DNA of 64,000 bases, from positions 1 to 64,000 of the forward strand of contig JADLSH010000002.1 of assembly GCA_016169945.1 (NCBI GenBank). Reading direction: 5' to 3'. A program made the translations under genes and the position numbers. The notes beneath the pieces were generated by a model. It did no database searches. It was not told the DNA's origin and saw nothing but the letters and a program-made list of their open reading frames with translations. This DNA comes from Trachythela sp. YZ-2020. Its lineage: Eukaryota; Cnidaria; Anthozoa; Malacalcyonacea; Clavulariidae. Positions 48,691-59,687 of the stretch are shown piece by piece; the stretch's first letter is position 1; every line of letters begins with the position of its first letter.

Positions 48691-48807
48691 GGTGCGGAAA
48701 CCTATTGGGCACAAGTGCCCCAGCGACTAAATTAATAGGCAAAATCCACATGTTCGAAAACTAACAATAAATTGGTCATATTCACAACCAATTATATTAA
48801 TTGATTA

Positions 48808-48996
48808 ATGTCAAAATTATCTTATTCATGGGCTTATCTTAGATTGGAGGTTGGAAAGGAGTACATGCCCTATACTCCCCCAAATAACTCCCCCCTGTAT
48901 AATGAGCCCCTGGAATCAGGGCCTGTTCATATAAGCCGGGCTATCCCCGCTGACTCGATTATTTGGCATTTTACTGTGGCTTCGAGACTGGCGTGA
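48808..48996 (+). CDS. Small conserved ORF in EL-1 (62 aa), unknown
   Basis: MSKLSYSWAYLRLEVGKEYM... is preserved with two changes at 61874-62062 (minus) in EL-3, but EL-2 has small deletions in it. No family recognised. It may be a 5' exon of the captured gene or fortuitous. Confidence 0.3.
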   Translation: MSKLSYSWAYLRLEVGKEYMPYTPPNNSPLYNEPLESGPVHISRAIPADSIIWHFTVASRLA

Positions 48997-49745
48997 AATG
49001 AGTTTTCGTCAGAAAGACCGAGATTATCGTATTGTTGCTTATATGCTGGACTGTTCAGATATTTGAGATCAGTGCCTTCAGTGGTATACAGACGCGTGCC
49101 ACATATGGGCACCCAGGATGCTTAGCGAGCGTGCTCTCACAGCGCGTCCTTTCAAAAATCTTGTGGAATTAAAACTTTATACACCCAAATCATCTGCAAA
49201 TTTTAACGAAATACGAAGAAACATTCCAATATTTGAAGATTCAAACAATCAATTGGAAAGTAAGTGTTAAACTATGTAAATATTTTTAGATTTTGCGTGT
49301 AAATATAGATTATATAATCGATTGTTTTCATGTATAATTTGCCTTCATTTGGCCCCATTTGGCTTCAAGAATATATTATTAATAGAGATTAAAAACTTTC
49401 TATATGCCTTTGTATTTACAGATTATCATTTCAAGCAATAAATCTGAAATAATATGTGGTCCAAGCGAGTCGAACTGTCTAAAACAATACAAACGACTAC
49501 AACTACACAAGTTTGTCTGCCACAAGGTTAAGCCCGTTAAGGTATGAATATTGTTGATGATTCATGAATTGATACTTAATGAAATATTGACTCATTTAGC
49601 TTTGATGTTAATACAATCACCAAAGCAAAATCTTTAGCTTTCTATGAGAGGAGAACAGTCCTTCTTTTGTAATAATACAGTATATTGTGCTATAATAATA
49701 TCATTTCTATCCAGAACCTGATATGGCATTATAGGCCATTATATA

Positions 49746-50022
49746 TACTGGGTTTGGTGGATAATCCAAGTGAGTAGGTATATACACAAATTTAAGACCT
49801 AACCAGGAACGGTTGCAAAAAAGGCAACACTAGGTCCTCTGGCAGGAATTGAACCCACGGCCCTGCGATTCCGGTGCAGCGCTCTAACCAACTGAGCTAC
49901 AGAGACCAGTTGCTGAGCTGTAACCGTAAGTTCTGTATATATATAGGTTATCGGGTGTGCGGGTTGTGACAAGGTGTGTATATATCTACTCACTTGGATT
50001 ATCCACCAAACCAAACCCAGTA
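49746..50022 (-). mobile_element. tRNA-derived SINE inside an inverted repeat, EL-1 copy
   Basis: tRNA-like head at 49833-49907 (minus) with A box TAGCTCAGTTGG and B box GGTTCAATTCC, then a tail with TTGCAACCGTTCCTGG. The whole is enclosed by GGTTTGGTGGATAATCCAAG at the left and CTTGGATTATCCACCAAAC at the right, each extended by CACTTGGA..ATATATACAC, so it would fold into a long hairpin. Copies at 55749-56004 and 60849-61116. Confidence 0.75.
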
Positions 50023-51983
50023 TTCTAGTTCAACCAAGAAAAAAAAATCTTTGAAGTTCACCTTATCACAACCCGCACACATTATATATACTGACTGTTT
50101 ATGTTGGTGGTGGTTATGGAGGTGTTTATATGGAACCTAGCTAGCATAGCTACCAGGGCTAGATTAGCTTGCTTTCCCAAGAGAAATTTCATTGGTAACA
50201 CTTTTCAGGCCTTTCAGGAGTAAACATACCTGTGTTTAGCACAATATATAATATATCAGATGAAATATATATTTGGCAATTGCACACAGATAAAATGACA
50301 TCCCTACCAGTTTTATGCTTGCTTATTGCTTGGACTTCCTATATACAAGGGCCAAACACAGATAAATTTGGTGCGGCCCACCTTTTCTTTTTGTGTTGAA
50401 CCAAACCAATTTTCAGTGACAATTAATATTTCACAGTAAAAGCCCATGGAAATGATAAGTCACTTACAGCATTGTTAACTAATCTATACTAATTTTTTAG
50501 CTACTAAATTTTTTTAGGGGATCAATAATAGGGCTAACCTTTAGATCCCCCTGCAAGGGCCTATTATGTATTTATTAATTTTATAAAGGTTCCCTGAATA
50601 AATATTTTGATGAATGAATGATAATATTTTAACAGGGGGTTCATGTCACCCGAAGGTGTTTTGCGATGAAGCCCTGATTGATTGATTGATTGATATTAAT
50701 TTAAATGAAGCATTAGTACTCTGCCCAGATCCTGGCAGGGATATTCCATAGGCTGGACAGCTTAGTTCCCAAATAAACAACTTGTGGGGTGCCCAGTGTT
50801 AATTGAAAATAACCCACAGGCCCTAGGTGCATTGGGGTAAAGTCCTCCTTAAGTCAAACTGTGGCTCTGGTCCCCCAGGGGCTCTTTCGAACAAGGTCCC
50901 ATTGGTAGGTCAGCCTCGTCACCAAATAGAATAGACAAAAGTTGAAAATCACTAGTTGAAAAGCAAAAAAATAAGCCAACTTTCCCCTTGATCTCCCTTT
51001 AACAGTGTAAAAGTACACTTGAGGGAGAGTACATTTTAATTTTCTGAGTCACTTAACCCTTTAATTACAATGAGCCCTGTTTAATTTATTATCATAACCT
51101 TGTTGCTGTTGACACAAATAATTCATTATATTGTATGTAATCCCAATTTTCATTTTCCAGCAAATTATTGTACAACAGCAAATGACAAATTGGCAGAGCT
51201 GGGTGGGTTACTCTGGTTTGAGTAACTGAAGCAAGCATATTGTAAACAGTTCCAGTGAGTACTTTTCAGGAAAATGTAAATTTAAAATATTACTTTACAT
51301 TGCACTTCCTTGCAGCTTTAGGGTTGTTTGTTTAATTTTATCAAGGATTTAATATACCCTTGTGCATAATATTTTAACTCGGCAAGTGGCAATGCACCCT
51401 ATTTTGCAGACAATACTGTTTATAAACGGCCAAGGGAAAAGTGTTGCACTTAGCCTATTAACCAAATTAGCACTGCTGTGAAGTCAGCAAGAATGATGAT
51501 TTACAATGTTTCTGGCTTATGTTGTCAAAATGTCAATGATGCACTGATACTAATTACAGAACTGCTCAGATTTGATATTTTGGCTGAAGTTAAAGTTGGG
51601 ACAAAGCAGTTATGATGAGAATATCCAATTATATATGTTAGAGTTTACCGGCAATGACTATAAGCATGGTACAAAGTATGCATAATGTGAATATCATTCA
51701 AATTGTCCCTTCATGCATTTGTGTTACTATCAGACTTCTATTCACTCCTAGCTAAATTTGTAAGATTGCAGTATTTCCTTAATCTGAACTTTTGAAATGT
51801 TTTGTTTTCTTTTGCAAAAGAGATGTATTTGTCATTTCGAATCTAGTATGTACAAAAATTGGTAGTATGACCTCAACAAACTTATGGCTGATATCTGATG
51901 TGTAGATATCATAAGTGTATGACATAGGTAATGTTATTTGTTGGCAAAGAAAAACTTTTTTGCTTTCTTACTTAAATTAACAG
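50023..51983. other. EL-1 interior without recognised exon
   Basis: Intron-like or intergenic sequence conserved in EL-2 and EL-3. Contains a (GATT)n microsatellite at about 50681-50697. Bases 51729-51736 are the unoccupied target of the hAT-like MITE found in EL-2. Confidence 0.5.
51729..51736. other. Empty target site of hAT-like MITE (EL-1)
   Basis: A single ATCAGACT (AGTCTGAT on the other strand) in uninterrupted sequence. EL-2 has the same octamer duplicated around a 75-bp MITE at 54471-54545. Confidence 0.8.
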
Positions 51984-52777
51984 ATCATCGAGGAAGCAAG
52001 GAGAGTCTTGGGAATTGGAGGTTGGGAAGGTAGGGATGAATTTAAGAAAGATTGTCTTCAATGGTTGACTGAAGAAATGAGACATTGATATGTTATGGGA
52101 TTAGTAAAGGAATGAGCCCGCCAAAAAGCCCATGATGCATTGTTTGAAGATACTGATTAAGTCCGCACTGACCAGCTACCGGAAATTTAAAGCTGATGTG
52201 CAATAAACTGGACTAAGTATTGCTGTGATCTATAGATCTATAGAATGTATATTCATAAGTATTCATGATGACAGATAGAACTTGAACTTTATATATATAT
52301 ATATATATAAACTACCATGCAGGAAGTGCATGGATTCCTTGAAGAGGCAGTCAAGTGCATTTAGTCATGCATGTGGGATACAAGATGTAATAAAAGTCTT
52401 TGATCCACTTAATTCTTCTGACAGTATCCCTTGTATAATTGCATGTGAGATTATGAGTGAAAGATTATTTCAGGACGGATCTGTTTTTGTTTCTGTTATA
52501 TCACCTCAATGTAGAGTGCATCATGTATTATGTATTCTTGTGAGGGTCGTCACAGAGTGCATATGCTGAATGGACTTGATCGCTTCTTTAAGCTCTTAAT
52601 CTACATATACTGTATATAGCCACCGGTCGGTCTAACCAGAAATTGGCCTGACAAATATACATGCTATATATTCTCAATTATTAATATATTTATTTTGTAT
52701 TATAAACTTAGTATTTATTTGTAATTAAAACCTATTTGATTAATTATTTTTTTCAAGCGTCTTTTGATTGCTTTTGG

Positions 52778-53012
52778 TCATTTTAACCAATTTAAAATTT
52801 GGTTAAAATGACCAAAAAAAATTGGTCGTTTGGATGCATCTGAGACAACCAGTTTAAATTGGTCGTTTTAACCAAAAAAGTAATTGGTCAAAATAACCAA
52901 AAAATAATTGGTTATTTTGACCAATTACTTTTTTGGTTAAAACGACCAATTTAAACTGGTTGTCTCAGATGCATCCAAACGACCAATTTTTTTTGGTCAT
53001 TTTAACCAATTT
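52778..53012. repeat. Terminal palindrome of EL-1
   Basis: Arms of about 110 bases around a centre near 52910. One arm contains GGATGCATCTGAGACAACCA, the other its reverse complement; both are full of AATTGGT/ACCAATT. Equivalent structures sit at 53182-53418 (EL-2) and 58689-58920 (EL-3). Confidence 0.85.
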
Positions 53013-53026
53013 GTTTTTACTGTGTA

Positions 53027-53171
53027 TATATAAAATATATATATAGATAGAAAAATCTACAGCAAACGTAGCTTTAGGGTACAATCTCATACGAATCACA
53101 TCTTTATATGATAGAACGATGTTTAAAGAACCACCATAGCTATTTATAAGACTTAATTATCTACCAAACTA
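53027..53171 (+). repeat. Satellite unit 12, second part (between EL-1 and EL-2)
   Basis: TATATAAAATATATATATAG to TCTACCAAACTA, exactly the satellite sequence following the EL-1 insertion point. Confidence 0.9.
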
Positions 53172-53181
53172 CACAGTAAAA

Positions 53182-53418
53182 ACAGATTGGTTAAAATGAC
53201 CAAAAAAAATTGGTCGTTTGGATGCATCTGAGACAACCAGTTTAAATTGGTCGTTTTAACCAAAAAAGTAATTGGTCAAAATGACCAATTATTTTTTGGT
53301 TATTTTGACCAATTACTTTTTTGGTTAAAACAACCAATTTAAACTGGTTGTCTCAGATGCATCCAAACGACCAATTTTTTTTGGTCATTTTAACCAAATT
53401 TTAAATTGGTTAAAATGA
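53182..53418. repeat. Terminal palindrome of EL-2
   Basis: AATTGGTCGTTTGGATGCAT... and the reverse ...ATGCATCCAAACGACCAATT around a centre near 53287. Confidence 0.85.
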
Positions 53419-54470
53419 CCAAAACCAATCAAACGACGCTTGGAAAAAATAATTAATCAAATAGGTTTTAATTACAAACAAATACTAAGTTTATAATACA
53501 AAATAAATATACTAATAATTGAGAATATATAGCATGTATCTATACAGTATATTTGTCAGGTCAATTTCTGGTTAGACCCGACCGGTGGCTATATACAGTA
53601 TATGTAGATTAAGAGCTTAAAGAAGCGATCAAGTCCATTCAGCATATGCACTCTGTGACGACCCTCGCAAGAATACATAGTACATGATGCACTCTACATT
53701 GAGATGATATAACAGAAACAAGAACAGATCCGTCCTGAAATAATCTTTCACTCATAATCTCACATGCAATTATACAAGGGATACTGTCAGAAGAAGTGGA
53801 TCAAAGACTTTTATTACATCTTGTATCCCACATGCATGACTAAATGCACTTGACTGCATGACTTTTCATGAATCCATGCACTTCCTGCATGGTAGTTTAT
53901 ATATATAAAGTTCAAGTTCTATCATCATGAATACCTATGAATATACATTCTATAGATCACAGCAATACTTAGTCCAGTTTATTGCATATCAGCTTTAAAT
54001 TTCAGGTAGCTGGTCAGTGCAGACTTAATCAGTATCTTCAAACAATGCATCATGGGCTTTTTGGCGGGCTCATTCCTTTACTAATCCCATAACATATCAA
54101 TGTCTCATTTCTTCAGTCAACCATTGAAGACAATCTCTCTTAAATTCATCCCTACCTTCCCAACCTCCAATTCCCAAGACTCTCCTTGCTTCCTCGATGA
54201 TCTGTTAATTTAAGTAAGAAAGCAAAAAAGTTTTTCTTAGCCAACAAATAGCATTATCTATGTCATACACTTATGATATCTACACATCAGATATTAGCCA
54301 TAAGTTTGTTGAGGTCATACTACCAATTTTTGTACATACTAGATTCGAAATGACAAATCTCTTTTGACAAATACATCTCTTTTGCAAAAGAAAACAAAAC
54401 ATTTCAAAAGTTCAGATTAAGGAAACACTGCAACCTTAAAAAGTTAGCTAGGAGTGAATAGAAGTCTGAT

Positions 54471-54545
54471 TAGAGCTGCTCCCATCGGTTGATATGCGTA
54501 ATCGATTAATCGTTGCCAACAATCGATCAATCGGGAGCAGCTCTA
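54471..54545. mobile_element. 75-bp hAT-like MITE in EL-2
   Basis: Terminal repeats TAGAGCTGCTCCC / GGGAGCAGCTCTA, flanked by the 8-bp duplication AGTCTGAT (54463-54470 and 54546-54553). An 8-bp duplication is typical of the hAT superfamily. The empty site exists in EL-1 and a remnant in EL-3. Confidence 0.88.
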
Positions 54546-55748
54546 AGTCTGATAGTAACACAAATGCATGAAGGGACAATTTGAATGATATTCACATTAT
54601 GTATACTTTGTACCATGCTTATAGTCATTGCCGGTAAACTCTAACATATATAATTGGATATTCTCATCATAACTGCTTTGTCTCAACTTTAACTTCAGCC
54701 AAAATATCAAATCTGAGCAGTTCTGTATCAGTGCATCATTGACATTTTGACAACATAAGCCAGAAATATTGTAAATCACCATTCTTGCTGACTTTACAGC
54801 AGTGCTAATTTGGTTAATGGGCTAAGTGCAACACTTTTCCCTTGGCCATTTATAAACAGTATTGTCTGCAAAATAGGGTGCATTGCCACTTGCCGAGTTA
54901 AAATATTATGCACAAGGGTATATTAAGGAGGACTTTACACCCAATGCACATAGGGCCTGTGGGTTATTTTAAATTAAGACCTGGCACCCCACAAGTTGTT
55001 TATTTGGGAACTAAGCTGTCCAGCCTATGGAATATCCCTGCCAGGATCTGGGCAGAGTACTAATGCTGTATTTAAATTAATATCAATCAATCATCAGGGC
55101 TTCATCGAAAAACACCTTCGGTTGACATGAAACCCCTGTTAAAATATTATTATCATTCATTCATCAAAATATTTATTCAGGGAACCTTCATAAAATTAAC
55201 AAATACATAATAGGCCCTTGCAAGAGGATCTAAAGGTTAGCCCTATTATTGATCCGCTAAAAAACCTTAGTAGCTAAAAAATTAGTATAGATTAGTTAAC
55301 AAAGTGGGCTTTTACTGTGAAATATTAATTGTCACTGAAAATTGAATGTGATTTCAGGTTTGGTACAACACAAAAAGAAAAGGTGGGCCGCACCAAATTT
55401 ATGTGTGTTTGGCCCTTGTATATAGGAAGTCCAAGCAATAAGCAAGCATAAATCTGGCAGGGATGTCATTTTATCTGTGTGCAATTACCAAATATATATT
55501 TCATCTGATATATTATATATTGTGCTAAACACAGGTATGTTTACTCCTGAAAGGCCTGAAAAGTGTTACCAATGAAATTTCTCTTGGGAAAGCAAGCTAA
55601 TCTAGCCCTGGTAGCTATGCTGGCTAGGTTCCATATAAATACCTCCATAACCACCACCAACATAAACAGTCAGTATTTATAATGTGTGCGGGTTGTGATA
55701 AGGTGAACTTCAAAGATTTTTTTTTCACTTCACTTGGTTGAACTAGAA

Positions 55749-56004
55749 TACTGGGTTTGGTGGATAATCCAAGTGAGTATATATATACACATCTTATCAC
55801 AACCTGCACACCCGATAACCTATATATACAGAACTTACGGTTACAGCTTAGCAACTGGTCTCTGTAGCTCAGTTGGTTACAGCGTTGCACCGGAATCTGG
55901 CAATTCCTGCCAGAGGACCTAGGTTGCATTTTTCGCAACCGTTCCTGGCTAGGTCTTAAATTTGTGTGTATATCTACTCACTTGGATTATCCACCAAACC
56001 CAGT
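55749..56004 (+). mobile_element. SINE inside inverted repeat, EL-2 copy (head truncated)
   Basis: tRNA-like head 55857-55919 has the A box but an internal deletion removing most of the anticodon arm and B box (CGGAATCTGGCAATTCCTG). It is therefore probably transcriptionally dead. Flanking inverted repeat as in EL-1. Confidence 0.75.
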
Positions 56005-57065
56005 ATATATAATGGCCTATAATGCCATATAAGATTCTGGATAGAAATGATATTATTATAGCACAATATACTGTATTATTACAAAAGAAAGGATTGTTCT
56101 CCTCTCATAGAAAGCTAAATATTTTGCTTTGGTGATTGTATTAACATCAAAGCTAAATGAGTCAATATTTCATTAAGTATCAATTCATGAATCATCAACA
56201 ATATTCATACCTTAACCTTGTGGCAGGCAAACTTGTGTAGTTGTAGTCGTTTGTATTGTTTTAGACAGTTCGACTCGATTGGACCACATATTATTTCAGA
56301 TTTATTGCTTGAAATGATAATCTGTAAATACAAAGGCATATAGAAAGTTTTTAATCTCTATTAATAATATATTCTTGAAGCCAAATGGGGCCAACGACCA
56401 ACGTCGGCTAAAATTATACATGAAAACAATTGATTATGTACCCTATATTTACACGCAAAATCTAAAAATATTTACATAGTTTAACACTTACTTTCCAGTT
56501 GATTGTTTCAATCTTCAAATATTGGAATGTTTCTTCGTATTTCGTTAAAATTTGCGGATGATTTATGTATAAAGTTTTAATTCCACAAGATTTTTGAAAG
56601 GACGCGCTGTGAGTGCACGCTCGCTACGCATCCTGGGTGCCCATATATGGCACGCGTCTGCATACCACTGAAGGCACTGATCTCAAATATCTGAACAGTC
56701 CAGCATATAAGCAACAATGATCAGCAACGATAATCTCTGTTTTTCTGACGAAAACTCATTTCACGCCAGTCTCGAAGCCACAGTAAAATGCCAAATAATC
56801 GAGTCAGCGGGGCTAGCCCGGCTTATATGAACAGGCCCTGATTCCAGGGGCTCATTATAGAGGGGAGTTATTTGGGGGATAGGGCATGTACTCCTTTCCA
56901 ACCTCGAATCTAAGATAAGCCCATGAATAAGATAATTTTGACATTAATCAATTAATATAATTGGTTGTGAATATGACCAATTTATTGTTAGTTTTCAAAC
57001 ATGTGGATTTTGCCTATTAATTTAGTCGCTGGGGCACTTGTGCCCAATAGGTTTCCGCACCCAAC

Positions 57066-57305
57066 ATTTGACCAATTTAGAATTTGTTATTGATTTGACC
57101 AATTTAGAATTGGTTATTGATTTGACCAATTTAGAATTGGTTATTGATTTGACCAATTTAGAATTGGTTATTGATTTGACCAATGTAGAATTGGTTATTG
57201 ATTTGACCAATTTAGAATTGGTTGCGGATATGACCAATTTAGAATTGGTTGCGGATATGACCAATTTAGAATTGGTTACAGATATGACCAATTTAGAATT
57301 GGTCA
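57066..57305. repeat. 27-bp minisatellite in EL-2 (9 copies)
   Basis: Units ACCAATTTAGAATTGGT plus a TATTGATTTG or TGCGGATATG linker. Both strands stay open because 27 is a multiple of three. Confidence 0.9.
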
Positions 57306-57510
57306 TTCAACATTGAGTGACCAAAAGAAATTGGTTAAATTGACCAATTTAAATTGGTAGAAAGCGCAACCAATTAAAAATTGGTCGTTTCAACCAATAT
57401 TAATTGGTCATTTCAGAATAACCAATTCATTAATTGGTTAAAATGACCAATTCAAATTGGTTACAACCAATAAAAATTGGTCATTTTAACCAGTTTGTTT
57501 TTACTGTGTA

Positions 57511-58330
57511 ATACCAACAAATTCCTAACTAACAGCAAGCCATAAGAAAAAACTCAGACAATCAGTGACATTGAAATTTGGGACACTTGTATAGAAAGGG
57601 TATTTTTGTACACAATTGTGCAAAATTCACTGGTAAACCCCCTCCCCCGTTTCAATGTTGGTTTATCTGCTGGAAAAAGCATCGACAGCCTAATACGAGA
57701 CAATAGCATGTAACATAGAAAATGCATGTTAGACTACCAACATTGAAAAGGGGGGAAGGGGGGAATTTTTCCTTTTCAGGCTAATCGGTCCAATAATTAT
57801 GTCACTGATTGTCTGAGTATTTTACTGCGTTATCATACTTTTGAAATGTCTGTAACTTGAAAACTAAACAAGATATCTTTATGAAACTTTCAGCAAGAAT
57901 TCAGTGGTAATTGAGCTATTGATAGGTCGATACCATTCCAAGATTAATTATATTGCGTAACAATAGTTTCATTTTAATATCCAAACATAGCACGAATTCA
58001 CGATTTAACTGCAGAGCAGCGAGCTTTAGCCCTCTTGCTGAGGCGCGAATTCAAATATTCGTATCGGAAAATTGCGTTAACATGTCAAAGTCAAGCTTTC
58101 TAAGAGTTTTTAAGCGGTTTGATAATAAAAATAAAAATACCGAAAAGCTGAAAAAGTCTTATCAAGGTCGGCGTAAATCATTGACACAACGAGATGAGCG
58201 CAAACTCAAAAGAGCAATTATGCAACTCTGAGAAAGAAGTCCTAATTTCATACTTATCATACTTATTTTATTTTATTGTTGTATAATGTTTACTGAATAC
58301 ATGCATACCAGTAGCAAAATATATTTTAAA
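57511..58330 (+). repeat. Satellite unit 12, third part
   Basis: Resumes at ATACCAACAAATTCCTAAC and contains the full MITE and Tc1-like fragment (57999-58248, with a CGA to TGA change at about 58228). Adding the three parts restores a unit of about 1700 bases between landmarks at 47212 and 57953. Confidence 0.9.
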
Positions 58331-58678
58331 TCTCAAATTTTTTATAAAACTAATACTGGTGTCGTATTACATAATGCTTGCTTATAGGGCTAAAACAAAC
58401 AAAATTGTATTGTTTGTATATGTATATACGAATATATACATTGCATATATAATACACATATATGTTAATATAGTAACCATGTGTTTTCTAAAAATAACAG
58501 ACTTTTTGTTTATTGCGTATATTATATATATATACAGATTATATATATATAATATATAATACACACATATATATAATAATGCTGTAACCATAATGTTTTT
58601 TAAAATAATAACATTTTTTTGCACAACAATATACAGAACCACAAGTAACCATTTGATTAAATAACTATATATGATATA
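58331..58678 (+). repeat. Diverged, partly duplicated tail of satellite unit 12
   Basis: Equivalent to the last 350 bases of other units but with many small deletions and AT expansions. An internal duplication repeats the GTAACCATGTGTTTT..AACAGACTTTTTG block (about 58471 and 58587). Every other unit is over 95 percent conserved here by eye, so this is an outlier. Confidence 0.7.
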
Positions 58679-58688
58679 CACAGTAAAA

Positions 58689-58920
58689 ACAAATTGGTTA
58701 AAATGACCAAAAAATTGGTCGTTATCTGAGATAATTAATTAAATTGGTCGTTTAATTACAAAAGTAATTGGTCAAAATAACCAATTATTTTTTGGTTATT
58801 TTGACCAATTACTTTTTTGGTTAAAACGACCAATTTAAACTGGTTGTCTCAGATGCATCCAAACGACCAATTTTTTTTGGTCATTTTAACCACATTTTAA
58901 ATTGGTTAAAATGACCAAAA
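58689..58920. repeat. Terminal palindrome of EL-3 (one arm degraded)
   Basis: The right arm is intact (AAACTGGTTGTCTCAGATGC..) but the left arm has lost the GGATGCATCTGAG segment and reads GGTCGTTATCTGAGATAATT. Degradation is limited to one arm and starts next to the diverged satellite tail. Confidence 0.75.
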
Positions 58921-59678
58921 CCAATCAAACGATACTTGAAAAAAATAATTAATCAAATAGGTTTTAATTACAAACAAATACTAAGTTTATAATACAAAAT
59001 AAGGATCAAAGACTTTTATTACATCTTGTATCCCACATGCATGACTAAATGCACTTGACTGCATGACTCTTCAAGGAATCCATGCACTTCCTGCATGGTA
59101 GTTTATATATATATATTGTTCAAGTTCTATCATCATGAATACCTATGAATATACATTCTATAGATCACAGCAATACTTAGTCCAGTTTATTGCATATCAG
59201 CTTTAAATTTCCGGTAGCTGGTCAGTGCTGACTTAATCAGTATCTTCAAACAATGCATCATGGGCTTTTTGGCGGGCTCATTCCTTTACTAATCCCATAA
59301 CATATCAATGTCTCATTTCTTCAGTCAACCATTGAAGACAATCTTTCTTAAATTCATCCCTACCTTCCCAACCTCCAATTCCCAAGACTCTCCTTGCTTC
59401 CTCGATGATCTGTTAATTTAAGTAAGAAAGCAAAAAAGTTTTTCTTAGCCAACAAATAACATTACCTATGTCATACACTTATGATATCTACGCATCAGAT
59501 ATTAGCCATAAGTTTGTTGAGGTCATACTACCAATTTTTGTACATACTAGATTCGAAATGACAAATCTCTTTTGACAAATACATCTCTTTTGCAAAAGAA
59601 AACAAAACATTTCAAAAGTTCAGATTAAGGAAACACTGCAATCTTACAAAGTTAGCTAGGAGTGAATAGAAGTCTGAT

Positions 59679-59687
59679 TCAGCTCTA
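59679..59687. other. Remnant or footprint of hAT-like MITE in EL-3
   Basis: TCAGCTCTA lies between two AGTCTGAT octamers (59671-59678 and 59688-59695). Only the last bases of the MITE remain, with both target duplications. Confidence 0.85.

Larger units (their letters stand above)
49118..52088 (+). pseudogene. Exon-like remnant related to SAM-domain partner gene, EL-1
   Basis: Three candidate exons with splice-like borders: 49118-49259 (MLSERALTARPFKNLVELKL.., donor AAA|GTAAGT), 49422-49541 (40 codons ending HKVKPVK, donor AAG|GTATGA) and 51984-52088 (IIEEARRVLGIGGWEGRDEF.., ending in TGA). The junction KPVK|IIEEARR falls at the same place as NPVE|IIEEVRR in the EL-B partner gene (42983/44122). 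The first and second exons do not join in phase. It is therefore probably a decayed, internally deleted derivative. The EL-1 middle exon has nine extra bases (CCCGTTAAG) before the donor compared with EL-2 and EL-3. Confidence 0.5.
48325..53024 (+). mobile_element. EL-1: 4.7-kb non-autonomous CACAG-ended element (second family)
   Basis: Left end CACAGTAAAAACAAACTGGT; right end AATTTGTTTTTACTGTG. The terminal inverted repeat is about 31 bp with one mismatch. TA on both sides (48323-48324 and 53025-53026) is single in intact units, so the duplication is TA. Terminal CACAG(T)AAAA resembles the CACAGCAAAA of EL-B. Subterminal regions are full of ACCAATT/AATTGGT. The interior holds exon-like fragments related to the SAM-domain partner, a SINE and a 27-bp minisatellite. 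No transposase gene. Confidence 0.88.
54097..56631 (-). pseudogene. Exon-like remnant related to SAM-domain partner gene, EL-2
   Basis: Minus-strand equivalents of the EL-1 exons: start near 56631 (ATGCGTAGCGAGCGTGCAC), middle 56211-56321 (37 codons), last 54097-54201 (35 codons, IIEEARRVLG..., TGA). It lacks the nine-base CCCGTTAAG present in EL-1. Confidence 0.45.
53172..57508 (-). mobile_element. EL-2: second copy of the 4.3-4.7-kb family, inverted relative to EL-1
   Basis: Starts CACAGTAAAAACAGATTGGT and ends ACCAGTTTGTTTTTACTGTG; TA duplication at 53170-53171 and 57509-57510. It aligns with EL-1 in reverse throughout, including exon remnants (minus strand: 56631 downwards, 56211-56321, 54097-54201). 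Differences include a hAT-like MITE insertion, a truncated SINE head and nine rather than six minisatellite units. Confidence 0.88.

Noticed and set aside
52282..52569. 95-residue ORF in EL-1
   Set aside because: Not conserved as an open frame in EL-2 or EL-3 and begins in an AT microsatellite.
57022..57316. ORFs of TNLELVIDL or TNSKLV repeats in the 27-bp arrays
   Set aside because: Both strands are open because the period is a multiple of three; copy number varies and no signal supports translation.
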